From contig CAMVMU010000009.1 of assembly GCA_947168655.1 (NCBI GenBank), positions 1 through 45,898 on the forward strand: a stretch of 45,898 nt of DNA, in the 5' to 3' direction. The stretch's first letter is position 1, and the number at the start of each line of letters is the position of its first letter. Positions 24,207 through 32,616 of the stretch are shown here, piece after piece. Both the position numbers and the translations under genes were made by a program. The notes under the pieces are model-generated. The model had not been told where the DNA came from. It saw nothing but the letters and a program-made list of their open reading frames with translations, and made no database searches. Source of the stretch: an uncultured Oscillospiraceae bacterium. GTDB taxonomy: Bacteria; Bacillota; Clostridia; Oscillospirales; Oscillospiraceae.

Positions 24207-25142
24207 GTGAAGAAATTTGTCATTCTTGCGGACGCGACCTGTGACCTCGGTGAGGATTTTCAGCAGAAGTACGACATCCGGGTTATCCCCGGCCATATCA
24301 CACTTCCCGACAAGACGGAGATTCCGTCGATTCTGAAATGGGAAAAGTACACCCGGGAGGAATTCTACGCCGCGCTGAAGAAAAACCCGGCAGGCTACTC
24401 CACAGCGCCAGCCAACGTGCAGGAATTTGCCAACGCCTACGAGCAGATCGTAGCCGACGGCACGGAGCTGCTGGTGATGACCATCTCCAGCGGCATCAGC
24501 GGCACCTACAGCTTCGCCTGCTCGGCAAAGAAGCTGGTTCTGGAGAAGTATCCCGACGCCAAAATCACCTGCGTGGACTCCCTCCGCTTCGGCCCCGGCT
24601 TTGGACTGATGGCGGTTTACGCCTCCATCCTGCGCGACGAGGGCAAGAGCATGGAGGAGGTGGCCGCGTACCTGGAGGCCAACAAAAACCGCTTCCACCA
24701 GGCCGGCTGGCTGGACGATCTGTCCTATGTGGCAAAGCAGGGCCGTCTGACCCACGCCAAGGCCTTTCTGGGCACACTGGCAGGTGTCAAGCCCATCGGT
24801 GAGTTCGACTATAACGGCATGACCACCGTTATCGGCAAGGCCAAGGGAGCCAAGGCTGCCTACGCCGCCCTGCTGGAGTACATCGCCCAGACCATTGAGA
24901 ATCCGGCCGAGCAGATCATCTTCATTGCCCAGACCAGCCGGTATCCCCAGGCGGTGGAGTTCCAGCGCATGATCCAGGAGCGCTTCCATCCCAAAGAGAT
25001 CTACATCAAGGACGTGTTTCCCTCCTGCGGCATCAATATCGGTCCCGGCCTGATGGCCGCCTATTACGTGGGCAAGCCCATCTCCGCCGACCTGTCGGAG
25101 GAGCGGGCAATCCTGGATAAGGCTTTGAACAACAACGGTTAA
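24207..25142 (+). CDS. DegV-family fatty-acid-binding protein (FakB-like)
   Basis: 311 residues. I prefer the GTG start at 24207, with GGAGG eight bases upstream and the usual family N-terminus (VKKFVILADATCDL); an in-frame ATG at 24186 has no ribosome-binding site. The fatty-acid head-group loop SSGISGTYS (Ser94 onward) and the LSYVAKQGRLTHAKAFLGTLAGVKPI stretch are diagnostic. FakB proteins bind a free fatty acid and present it to FakA for phosphorylation. A FakA-like gene lies two genes downstream, which supports this role. Variation at DSLRFGPGFG, where the family often has a small-residue loop, could reflect an unusual acyl ligand. Confidence 0.9.
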   Translation: MKKFVILADATCDLGEDFQQKYDIRVIPGHITLPDKTEIPSILKWEKYTREEFYAALKKNPAGYSTAPANVQEFANAYEQIVADGTELLVMTISSGISGTYSFACSAKKLVLEKYPDAKITCVDSLRFGPGFGLMAVYASILRDEGKSMEEVAAYLEANKNRFHQAGWLDDLSYVAKQGRLTHAKAFLGTLAGVKPIGEFDYNGMTTVIGKAKGAKAAYAALLEYIAQTIENPAEQIIFIAQTSRYPQAVEFQRMIQERFHPKEIYIKDVFPSCGINIGPGLMAAYYVGKPISADLSEERAILDKALNNNG

Positions 25143-25153
25143 GGAGGATCGAC

Positions 25154-26494
25154 ATGAAAAAGATCACCGGTAGAGGAAAAATCATTCTCTACGCCGCATC
25201 CGGCCTGGGCATCAACATGCTGAACCTGATGATGGGCTCCTATCTCTGCAGCGCGCTGCTGGTGGGCGGCTTCGCCGCAAAGGATGTGCCGTTCCAGACC
25301 TTTGCCCAGCGCGATCTGGTCGTGGCCGGCGTGTGGGCGGTGTTCGCCCTGATCGCCAAAATCATCGACGGCGTCATTGACATCCCCATGGCCGCCTTTA
25401 CCGACGGCCTGCGCACCCGCTTCGGCCGCCGCCGCCCGGCGCTGCTCATCGGCCTCATTCCCCTGGTCCTGGCCTACGCGGCCTTTCTCATCATCCCCAA
25501 CCCCTCCGGCGCGACGATCCTCAACACCGTGTACTACGGCGTGGTGCTGTGCATCTTCTACAGCTTCTACACCCTGACCATGGTGAACTACTACGCCACC
25601 TTTACCGAGATCGTGGAGACGGAGCACGAGCGCAACCTGCTCTCCAACGCCAAATCCGTATTCGACATCTTCTACTTTATCCTGGGCTACGTGGTGGTGC
25701 GCATGCTGCTCAATAGTATGAATATCACCAAGGTCGCCCTGATCGTTCTGCCCATCGCCCTCACCATGCTGATCCCCCTCTTCATGATCAAGGAGCCGGA
25801 TCTGCGCAGCAAGCAGGCGTCCGAGAAAATGCCCCGGCTGAGCCTGACCAAGTCTTTGGCCTATACCTTCCGGGATAAGCCGTTCATCCTGTGGATGTGC
25901 GTCTACGCCTTCATGACCTTCGGCGTACAGCTGTTTTTGGGCGGCATCAATGAGTATTTCTCCCACGTGGGCATGAGCATGATCTTCGTCATGGTCGCCG
26001 CCTTTGCGCCGGTGCCCTTTACGCTGATGCTGTATGACAAGATCCTGCGCAGGCGTGGCTTTGGGTTTGCCTACCGCTACATCCTTATCACCTACATTGT
26101 GGGTATGATGTCCATGTTCGGCGTCTCCTTCCTGCCCCAGGGCGGGATGAAGACCGCGCTTTCCATCGTGGCCGGACTCATCAGCTCCTTCGCCATCGGC
26201 GCCATGTTCGCCGTGGCGTATTCGCTGCCCTCCCAGTTCGCTGCGGAGGAAGAGCAGCGCAGCGGCGTATCCCATGCGGCCATGTATTTTGCCGTGCAGG
26301 GTCTGTTTGCCGGCGTCGCCACCGGCATCGGTGCAGGCGTTGTGCTCACCGCCCTGAAAGGTACCGAGGGTCAGCATTCCGACGCCATTCGCTATCTGAC
26401 CCCCATCTGCGCCGCAGCTATTCTGGTGTCCTTCCTGCTGTCTTGGCTCTTGCCCAAAAAGGTGATGGACATGGGCCGGGAGGAAAAGAAGTAA
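25154..26494 (+). CDS. MFS transporter of the GPH (MelB-like) family
   Basis: A 446-residue polytopic membrane protein with about twelve hydrophobic segments. The loop 2-3 signature AFTDGLRTRFGRRRP and the preceding KIIDGVIDIPM, with spaced acidic residues, place it in the glycoside-pentoside-hexuronide:cation symporter family. That family also contains the MFSD2A lysolipid transporter. With lipid-acting genes on both sides, an acylated substrate or its precursor is a reasonable guess, but a sugar is equally possible from sequence alone. It starts 11 bases after the DegV gene with AAGGAGG upstream. Confidence 0.88.
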   Translation: MKKITGRGKIILYAASGLGINMLNLMMGSYLCSALLVGGFAAKDVPFQTFAQRDLVVAGVWAVFALIAKIIDGVIDIPMAAFTDGLRTRFGRRRPALLIGLIPLVLAYAAFLIIPNPSGATILNTVYYGVVLCIFYSFYTLTMVNYYATFTEIVETEHERNLLSNAKSVFDIFYFILGYVVVRMLLNSMNITKVALIVLPIALTMLIPLFMIKEPDLRSKQASEKMPRLSLTKSLAYTFRDKPFILWMCVYAFMTFGVQLFLGGINEYFSHVGMSMIFVMVAAFAPVPFTLMLYDKILRRRGFGFAYRYILITYIVGMMSMFGVSFLPQGGMKTALSIVAGLISSFAIGAMFAVAYSLPSQFAAEEEQRSGVSHAAMYFAVQGLFAGVATGIGAGVVLTALKGTEGQHSDAIRYLTPICAAAILVSFLLSWLLPKKVMDMGREEKK

Positions 26495-26531
26495 CACCGG
26501 ACAAATATCTCCAGGAAGTGATGGAAAGAAT

Positions 26532-28178
26532 ATGGCAATCAGAAGAATTAACGGTATCCACCTTGAGCAGATGCTGCGCAACGGACTTGCCAACCTGCAG
26601 CGCGACGAGGAGGAGATCAACCGCCTGAACGTGTTTCCGGTGGCTGACGGTGACACCGGAACCAACATGCGCATGACGCTGCAGTACGGGCTGCAGTGCG
26701 CCCGCCCGTCCGCGGAAGCAGGACAGTTCCTCAAATCCCTCAGTGACGGGATGCTTCTGGGCGCCAGGGGCAATTCCGGCGTGATCCTCTCCCAGTTTTT
26801 CAACGGTTTCTGCACGGAGCTCTCCCGCTGCAGTCTGATCGGGCCGGGCGAACTGCGCAACGGACTGATCCGGGGCTACCGCACGGCCTACCAGGCCGTG
26901 ATCCAGCCGGTGGAGGGCACGATCCTGTCCGTGGCGCGGGAGGGTATTGAGCATATCCGCACCCAGATCAGCCGCACCACCGGGGTGGACGCGCTGCTGT
27001 CCATGTACGTGGCTGAGATGCGCAAGACCCTTGCCCTGACGCCGGAGATGCTCTCCGTGCTGAAGGAGGCCGGCGTTGTGGACAGCGGTGCTGCCGGCTT
27101 TATCCTGATCTTTGACGGTATGCTCCGGTATCTCCGCGGCGAGACCATCGATCCCGGCGTGGATGCCGCGCCGGCGGCAGATCCGCATCAGCCGGCGCTG
27201 AACCTGGATCTTTTCAACGAGAACAGCCCGTTCATTGACGGCTACTGCATGGAATTTATTCTCCAGCTGATGCTGGACCCCGCCTACGACCAGACCTTCC
27301 GTCTGCCCCGTTTTATCGAGTTGCTGAAAGGCCTGGGCGAGTCCATTGTCTGCGTGCAGGACGGCAAGCGGGTCAAGGTGCACATCCACACCAAGACCCC
27401 GGCCCGGATTATTACGCTCGCCCAGCGGTACGGCGAGTTTCTCACCTTCAAGCTGGACAACATGCAGGTCCAGCACAACGAACACGACCGCCTGACCCAG
27501 CCCGCGGCTCACAAGGCTCTCGCCGTGGTGTCGGTGGTCAACGGTGAGGGGATGCGTGAGCTGTTCACGGATCTGGGGTGCGACGTGGTCATCGACGGCG
27601 GCGCCACCATGAACACCTCCTCCCAGGAGTTCGTATCCGCCTTTGAGCAGATCGACGCAGACGCCATCGTGGTGCTGCCCAACAACAAAAACGTGATCCT
27701 GGCCGCGGAGCAGGCGGCAGGGCTTGTCAAAGGCAAAAACGTCACCGTGCTCCCCTCTGCCAGCTATGCCGACGGGTATTTTGCCATCGCCATGGATATG
27801 CGGGACAGCGAGGATACCGCGCTGCGCATCACCCAGATGCGCAGGGGCATTGACGGTGTTGTCACCCTGTGCCAGACCACCGCATCCCGGGATTACGCCT
27901 ACCATGAGATCAGCTGTAAAAAGGGCGAGGAGATCGTCCTGAACAATGGGCAGCTGGTGTGCGTCTCCGGCGACTGGAAATCCGCCATCGTGGACTCCAT
28001 GGCCATGGTGGAGGATATGGAGGACCGGGAGACCTGCGTCATCTTCCGGGGCAAGGGGATCCCCGAATCCTATGAGGAGGAGCTGGCTGAGGTTATTTCG
28101 TCCGCTTTCCCGCTGCTGGAGGTCCAGTTTGTCGGCGGCGGTCAGGAGATCTATCACTGGGTGATTGGGATCATGTGA
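26532..28178 (+). CDS. DAK2-domain kinase, FakA-like fatty acid kinase
   Basis: The 548-residue product has the FakA/YloV layout. The N-terminal DAK2 domain binds ATP, with the metal-binding motif NVFPVADGDTGTNM (Asp39, Asp41) and GARGNSGVILSQFFNGF. A linker and a C-terminal DegV-related domain follow (SVVNGEGMRELFTDLG; ILPNNKN-like VVLPNNKNVI). In FakA-FakB systems the kinase makes acyl-phosphate from a FakB-bound fatty acid for entry into phospholipids. It is probably not the housekeeping copy, because it is not next to the usual Asp23-family (YloU) gene and sits inside this operon. It is 37 bases after the transporter and 7 bases before the next gene. Confidence 0.9.
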   Translation: MAIRRINGIHLEQMLRNGLANLQRDEEEINRLNVFPVADGDTGTNMRMTLQYGLQCARPSAEAGQFLKSLSDGMLLGARGNSGVILSQFFNGFCTELSRCSLIGPGELRNGLIRGYRTAYQAVIQPVEGTILSVAREGIEHIRTQISRTTGVDALLSMYVAEMRKTLALTPEMLSVLKEAGVVDSGAAGFILIFDGMLRYLRGETIDPGVDAAPAADPHQPALNLDLFNENSPFIDGYCMEFILQLMLDPAYDQTFRLPRFIELLKGLGESIVCVQDGKRVKVHIHTKTPARIITLAQRYGEFLTFKLDNMQVQHNEHDRLTQPAAHKALAVVSVVNGEGMRELFTDLGCDVVIDGGATMNTSSQEFVSAFEQIDADAIVVLPNNKNVILAAEQAAGLVKGKNVTVLPSASYADGYFAIAMDMRDSEDTALRITQMRRGIDGVVTLCQTTASRDYAYHEISCKKGEEIVLNNGQLVCVSGDWKSAIVDSMAMVEDMEDRETCVIFRGKGIPESYEEELAEVISSAFPLLEVQFVGGGQEIYHWVIGIM

Positions 28179-28185
28179 GGTACGT

Positions 28186-29145
28186 ATGCTTTGGTTGAAA
28201 ATTGCCATCAGTGTATTCTTCTTTCTGATCCTGCTTCCCACGCTGCTGATAGCCGGAGTGATCTACACCGTGCTGCTGGTGCGGACGAATCAGTCGAAAT
28301 TCGGCAGGAAGTGCAGCTTCCCCGACGACGAGGAATACGTCCGCATGTTCAACATCGGCCTTGTGTGGGGCGAGAAGTGGAAGGACTGCAAGCGAGACGT
28401 CAGCGTCACCAGCGATAATCTGCATCTGGTGGGCGAGTACTTTGATTTTGGCGGTGACAAGGCTGCCATCATCATCGCCGGCCGCACGGAGTGCCTGCTC
28501 TACTCCTATTACTTTGCCGAGCCCTTCCGCCAGGCGGGATGCAACGTACTGGTCATCGACAACCGCGCCCACGGCCTGTCTGAGGGCAGGGTGTCGTGCC
28601 TGGGCTATAAGGAGTACCGGGACATCCTGCGCTGGTGTGAACTGCTCCACGACGAGCTGGGCAACAAAAAGGTGATGCTGCACGGCATCTGCATCGGCGC
28701 GTCCACCGCCCTGTTTGCCGCCGCAGACAAGGATTGCCCGGATTATGTGGCGGGCATGAGCGCCGAGGGCATGTACGTGAACTTCTACGAGTCCTTTGTC
28801 AACCACATGAAGGTGGACCGGCCTAAAAAACCCCGGTTCCCCATTGTGCAGGAGACCATGCTGATGATCCGGCTCTTCTCCGGCGCAAACGTAGTGACGG
28901 ATGGGCCTCTGCGGCGCATTGGAAAGCTGAAAAAGCCCATTTTGTTCCTGCACAGCCGGGAGGACCAGTTCTCCACGCCGGATCAGGCGGAACTGCTGTA
29001 CGAGAATTGCACCGCCCCCAAACAGCTGGTCTGGTTCGACCGGGGGGCCCACTCCCGGATCCGCATCAACAACACGGAGAAATACGACGAGACCATCGTG
29101 GGATTCGTGCAGCAGTTGGATGGATCCCCTGCTTTTTCCGATTAA
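28186..29145 (+). CDS. Membrane-anchored alpha/beta-hydrolase-fold protein with Cys nucleophile
   Basis: 319 residues from ATG 28186 (GAGG five bases upstream). It has an N-terminal transmembrane helix (about 5-30), then an alpha/beta hydrolase fold. The nucleophile elbow is LHGICIGAS, so Cys169 stands where hydrolase 1 has Ser. The acid SREDQF (Asp260) and base RGAHSR (His289) are in place. G-x-C-x-G is known from polyhydroxyalkanoate synthases and dienelactone hydrolase, and a thiol nucleophile favours acyl transfer over hydrolysis. It is the last gene of the operon; a new promoter begins right after its stop. Confidence 0.85.
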   Translation: MLWLKIAISVFFFLILLPTLLIAGVIYTVLLVRTNQSKFGRKCSFPDDEEYVRMFNIGLVWGEKWKDCKRDVSVTSDNLHLVGEYFDFGGDKAAIIIAGRTECLLYSYYFAEPFRQAGCNVLVIDNRAHGLSEGRVSCLGYKEYRDILRWCELLHDELGNKKVMLHGICIGASTALFAAADKDCPDYVAGMSAEGMYVNFYESFVNHMKVDRPKKPRFPIVQETMLMIRLFSGANVVTDGPLRRIGKLKKPILFLHSREDQFSTPDQAELLYENCTAPKQLVWFDRGAHSRIRINNTEKYDETIVGFVQQLDGSPAFSD

Positions 29146-29148
29146 TAC

Positions 29149-29177
29149 TTGCATTTAGCGAATTACATTGTTATAAT
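29149..29177 (+). promoter_or_regulatory. Promoter of the small membrane protein gene
   Basis: -35 TTGCAT (29149-29154), 17-base spacer, -10 TATAAT (29172-29177, consensus). It begins three bases after the stop of the acyl operon's last gene. Confidence 0.88.
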
Positions 29178-29247
29178 GGTAATAGAATCGCAGGGGGCGG
29201 ATCATTTGGCCGTCCCTTTGCGGAAAGATTTTGAGGGAGGGAAATCC

Positions 29248-29514
29248 ATGGAACAGAACAATCAACCCAATCTGCTGGTATTCGGCATCCTGAGCATCGT
29301 GTTCAGCTCTATTGTCGGCATCATTCTCGGTGCCATTGGCAGAAGCAAGGGCAAGAAGTACATCCAGGCCGGCGGCACCCTGACCGGCGCGGCTAAGGTC
29401 GGCTACATCCTCAGCCTGGTTGGTATCATCCTGGGCATTATCGTCACGGTGTACGTCATCATCATGGCTATCGTAGCCGGCGGCGCTGCAGCTTCCTATT
29501 CCGGCAGCTTCTAA
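29248..29514 (+). CDS. Small two-helix membrane protein (DUF4190-like)
   Basis: 88 residues from ATG 29248, with a strong GAGGGAGG site seven bases upstream. Two hydrophobic segments (about 8-28 and 50-75) are joined by a basic loop GRSKGKKYIQAGG, in the pattern of DUF4190-type proteins; then comes a short Gly/Ala/Ser tail. Function unknown. It has its own consensus promoter and terminator, so it is a single-gene unit separate from the acyl operon. Confidence 0.75.
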   Translation: MEQNNQPNLLVFGILSIVFSSIVGIILGAIGRSKGKKYIQAGGTLTGAAKVGYILSLVGIILGIIVTVYVIIMAIVAGGAAASYSGSF

Positions 29515-29530
29515 TCTTTCCCACGCATCG

Positions 29531-29569
29531 ACGCGTGACGCCGCTTTAGCGGCGTCACGCGTTTGCTTT
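29531..29569 (+). terminator. Terminator of the small membrane protein gene
   Basis: Perfect 14-base stem (29531-29544 with 29549-29562), TTTA loop, followed by TTGCTTT. Confidence 0.88.
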
Positions 29570-29649
29570 ATCCGCCGGATCAGGCGGAACGGTATATTTT
29601 GGCGCACAGACGGGGATACTGGTCATGCGCCGGAGAGGATGTGAGACCG

Positions 29650-30678
29650 ATGCCGATCCTTCATAATAAGGGCTCCGACACCCGGCGCGGATTATCGTTC
29701 CGGAAGGGGTTGAGGATCCTCTTGACCGTATTACTGATATACTCTCTGAGCTCCATGCTGCTCTCCGCCGTGATGTTCCGGGTGCTGTTCCGCCGCACTG
29801 ACGGCCTGAGTCCCATCCGCTACACCTACAGCGAGGTGGATCACGAGGCTTACCCGAGGCAGTCGTTCTCCTTCCCTTCCGGAGACCACGTGCTCAGCGC
29901 CTGCCGCTATCCGGCGGCCAATGCCTCCGGCGAGATCGTGGTGATCAACGGCATCAGCGCAGGGATCGACTCCCACCTGGCTGAGATCATGTACTTTATT
30001 GACCACGGCTGGTCTGTGGTGACCTGGGACGCCACCGGCGTGGGCGGCAGCGGCGGAAGAGGTCTGATCGGATTGCAGCAGATTCGCCTGGATCTGATCG
30101 CCTACCTGGATTACCGCCAGGCACAGGGGGAGACGCTGCCTCTGGTGCTGTACGGCCACAGCGCCGGCGCGTATGCCGCCGCCACCGTGCTGGACGGGGA
30201 CGGCTATCCCGTCTGCGGCTCCGTGTGCCTGTGCGGGTTCGACTCCCCTCTGTCCGTCATGCTCTATCACGCACGGCAGCGTGTGGGCGTGCTGGCGGAT
30301 GCTCAGTATCCCTTTTTGCTGCTGGAAAACCTCTTTCTCTTCGGGAAGGACGCGGACATCTCTGCCATCGAGTCCATCAACCACAGCAAGGCCCACGTGC
30401 TGCTGGTGGAGAGCAGCTCCGACGATCTCGTCCCCCACGAACTCGGCCTGCTGCGAAACGGATCGGAGTTCTCCAACCCCAACGTCAGCGCCGTGACGGT
30501 GGACTCCCACTGGAGAAATGAACACAACACGCCATGGCTTTCATCGGCGGCAGCGGAATACGTCGGTTCCATCGCACCCGGCGAGACCGTGGACAAGCAG
30601 CGCTCATGCGAACTGGACCCGGCGTTTATGGAACAGGTCCTGGCTTTTTTCACCGAGGCGGTAAGCGAGGCCGGTTGA
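29650..30678 (+). CDS. Membrane-anchored alpha/beta hydrolase 3
   Basis: 342 residues from ATG 29650; an in-frame GTG at 29641 with GGAG just upstream is an alternative start. It has one N-terminal transmembrane segment (about 25-45) and then a hydrolase fold with the elbow YGHSAGAYAA (Ser171). The later acid and base regions (ESSSDDLVPHE; DSHWRNEH) are plausible but less clear. It is the third membrane-tethered hydrolase-fold protein in seven kilobases, but it is separated from the acyl operon by a terminator, and I see no promoter for it. Substrate unknown. Confidence 0.8.
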   Translation: MPILHNKGSDTRRGLSFRKGLRILLTVLLIYSLSSMLLSAVMFRVLFRRTDGLSPIRYTYSEVDHEAYPRQSFSFPSGDHVLSACRYPAANASGEIVVINGISAGIDSHLAEIMYFIDHGWSVVTWDATGVGGSGGRGLIGLQQIRLDLIAYLDYRQAQGETLPLVLYGHSAGAYAAATVLDGDGYPVCGSVCLCGFDSPLSVMLYHARQRVGVLADAQYPFLLLENLFLFGKDADISAIESINHSKAHVLLVESSSDDLVPHELGLLRNGSEFSNPNVSAVTVDSHWRNEHNTPWLSSAAAEYVGSIAPGETVDKQRSCELDPAFMEQVLAFFTEAVSEAG

Positions 30679-30732
30679 CAGCATGCCACCGGGCTGTTTG
30701 CGGCAGTTTCGGAAAACGCATTGCATACAGAA

Positions 30733-30774
30733 AGAGGGATCCACCCCAGCGGGTGGATCCCTCTGCTATTTTTC
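30733..30774. terminator. Terminator between hydrolase 3 and the ABC exporters
   Basis: Perfect 14-base stem (30733-30746 with 30751-30764), loop CAGC, then GCTATTTTTC on the plus strand. It lies between convergent genes. Confidence 0.88.
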
Positions 30775-30780
30775 TCCGTC

Positions 30781-32616
30781 TCAGCTCTGGGTGCCGGCGT
30801 TATCGCTCCATGCCTTTGAAATGGCAGAGTCCTCATATTGCCGCATCCAGAGCTGGTAGTAATGTCCCTTCTGCGCCAGCAGTTCCGCATGGCGTCCCTG
30901 CTCAACGATCCTGCCCGCCTGGACCACCAGAATGATATCCGCGTCCTTGACGGTGGAGAGGCGGTGGGCGATAACGATGGAGGTCCGGCCTTGGATCACC
31001 TGGTCGATGGCGGACTGGATCCGCTGCTCGGTGAGGGTGTCCACAGAGGCGGTGGCCTCATCCAGCACCACGATCTTGGGATCGGCCAGGATCGCCCGCG
31101 CAAAGGAGATCAGCTGTTTTTCGCCGGTGGAGAGCAGGTCGCCGCCCTCACCCACATCGGTGTCCAGTCCCTTCTCCAGTTTGGCCAGGACGCCCTCCAG
31201 CGACACCAGGCGGATGGCCCTCTGGATCTCCTCCTCGGTGGCGTCCGGCCGGCCGTACACCAGGTTCTCCCGAATGGTGCCGGAAAACAGATGGGGCGCC
31301 TGGAGCACGTAGCCCAGAGCGGAGTGCAGCCACAGCTGGGACCGATCCCGGGCGTCCCGTCCGTCGATGAGCATCCGTCCCCGGGTGGGCTCATAGAAGC
31401 GGCAGATCAGACTGGCGAGGGTGGATTTGCCCGCGCCGGTCTCGCCCACGATGGCCACGTTGGTGCCAAAGGGGATCCGCAGGTTGAAATCCTCCAGCAC
31501 GTATTCATCGCCATCGGGATACTTGAAGTCCACGTGATCAAATTCGATGTCGCCGCGGATGGGCTCCCAGTTCTCCTTTTTGGGATGGAAGCAGTCGCCG
31601 TACTTTTCGATGACCTCCGCCGTATCGGTTACGGTGGGCTTCAGATTCAGCAGGTCGGTGAAACGGCCGATGTTTGCCTGGGCCTGCACCAGCAGGCTCA
31701 GCACCTCCACCAGCCAGCGCACAGGCTCCATCAGATCCTGGGCATAGCTCATAAACAGGGAGAACGTACCCACCTGATCTGCCGCCAGGATGCCGCCCTT
31801 CCACAGCACCAGAGCCAGGGCGCAGGAGGACGCCATGTTGGTGACCATGGAAAAAGCGCCGTAGGTCCGGGCGGACTGCATGGTCTTGTGCTTCATGCGG
31901 GCGGTCTCCGCCCGGAATTCATCCTCGATTTTCTCCTCTACCGCCAGAGATTTGATGGTCTTGGCGCCGGTAATGCCCTCGTTGAAGTTGCCCGTGATGT
32001 TGGAGTTGATTTCGCGGATCTGCTGGTGCAGGTCCAGAAGCCGCCGCTGAAAGAAGGTAAACAGTACCGCGATCACCGGCACCACCAGGAACACCAGGGC
32101 GGTGAGCTTCACGTTGATACTCAGCATGACCACAGCGGCTCCCGCCACAAAGAGCGCGAAAAACGTGCCGTCAAAAAGCTGCCAGGTGAACAGCTCGCCG
32201 ATGCGGCTGGTATCACTCATGATGCGGGCGTGGATATAGCCCACGCTGTTCTGATTGTAGTAATCAAAGGAGAGCTCCTGCAGATGCGTAAAGGCCTTGT
32301 TGCGCATATCACGGTCCATGCGGACCTCAGTGGCCATGCAGCCCCGGACACTGAAATAATTCACCACCGCCGTCAGCACGATGATCAGCGCATAGATCAG
32401 CGCAAAGGGCACGATGCCGGAGAGGGTCTCGTCCCGGACAAAATGGTCCAGCGCATACTTCTGCAGCACCGGCCTGGCTACATCCGAGAGGCTGCAGATC
32501 ACCTGCGCCAGGACCAGAACCAGAAACTGTTTTTTATAGGGTCTGGCGAAGGGGAGGATCCGCGGAATGCCAAACAGGGGCAGGGAGATTTTCTCCTTCC
32601 TCTCTTTCTCACTCAC
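30781..32616 (-). CDS. ABC exporter half-transporter A (catalytic-Glu subunit of pair 1)
   Basis: 611 residues from GTG 32616, chosen because GGGAGG stands eight bases upstream; another GTG at 32625 is too close to that site. An N-terminal six-helix exporter domain is followed by a nucleotide-binding domain. Walker A is GETGAGKST (Lys397), Walker B is VVLDEAT with the catalytic Glu intact, and the H-loop is AHRLST. The ABC signature is degenerate (LSTGEKQ instead of LSGGQ). It overlaps the end of half-transporter B by eight bases. Such pairs (LmrCD, BmrCD, PatAB, TM287/288) form heterodimeric multidrug or lipid exporters with one weak ATP site. Confidence 0.92.
   Translation of the reverse strand: MSEKERKEKISLPLFGIPRILPFARPYKKQFLVLVLAQVICSLSDVARPVLQKYALDHFVRDETLSGIVPFALIYALIIVLTAVVNYFSVRGCMATEVRMDRDMRNKAFTHLQELSFDYYNQNSVGYIHARIMSDTSRIGELFTWQLFDGTFFALFVAGAAVVMLSINVKLTALVFLVVPVIAVLFTFFQRRLLDLHQQIREINSNITGNFNEGITGAKTIKSLAVEEKIEDEFRAETARMKHKTMQSARTYGAFSMVTNMASSCALALVLWKGGILAADQVGTFSLFMSYAQDLMEPVRWLVEVLSLLVQAQANIGRFTDLLNLKPTVTDTAEVIEKYGDCFHPKKENWEPIRGDIEFDHVDFKYPDGDEYVLEDFNLRIPFGTNVAIVGETGAGKSTLASLICRFYEPTRGRMLIDGRDARDRSQLWLHSALGYVLQAPHLFSGTIRENLVYGRPDATEEEIQRAIRLVSLEGVLAKLEKGLDTDVGEGGDLLSTGEKQLISFARAILADPKIVVLDEATASVDTLTEQRIQSAIDQVIQGRTSIVIAHRLSTVKDADIILVVQAGRIVEQGRHAELLAQKGHYYQLWMRQYEDSAISKAWSDNAGTQS

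Noticed and set aside
25139..28241. Two long minus-strand open frames opposite the transporter and FakA-like genes
   Set aside because: Both are antisense to well-supported genes, have biased composition and lack start signals.
16792..29145. Genomic island inserted at tRNA-Val
   Set aside because: The acyl operon begins next to a tRNA cluster, but I see no integrase and no second copy of the tRNA 3' end downstream; base composition matches the neighbours.
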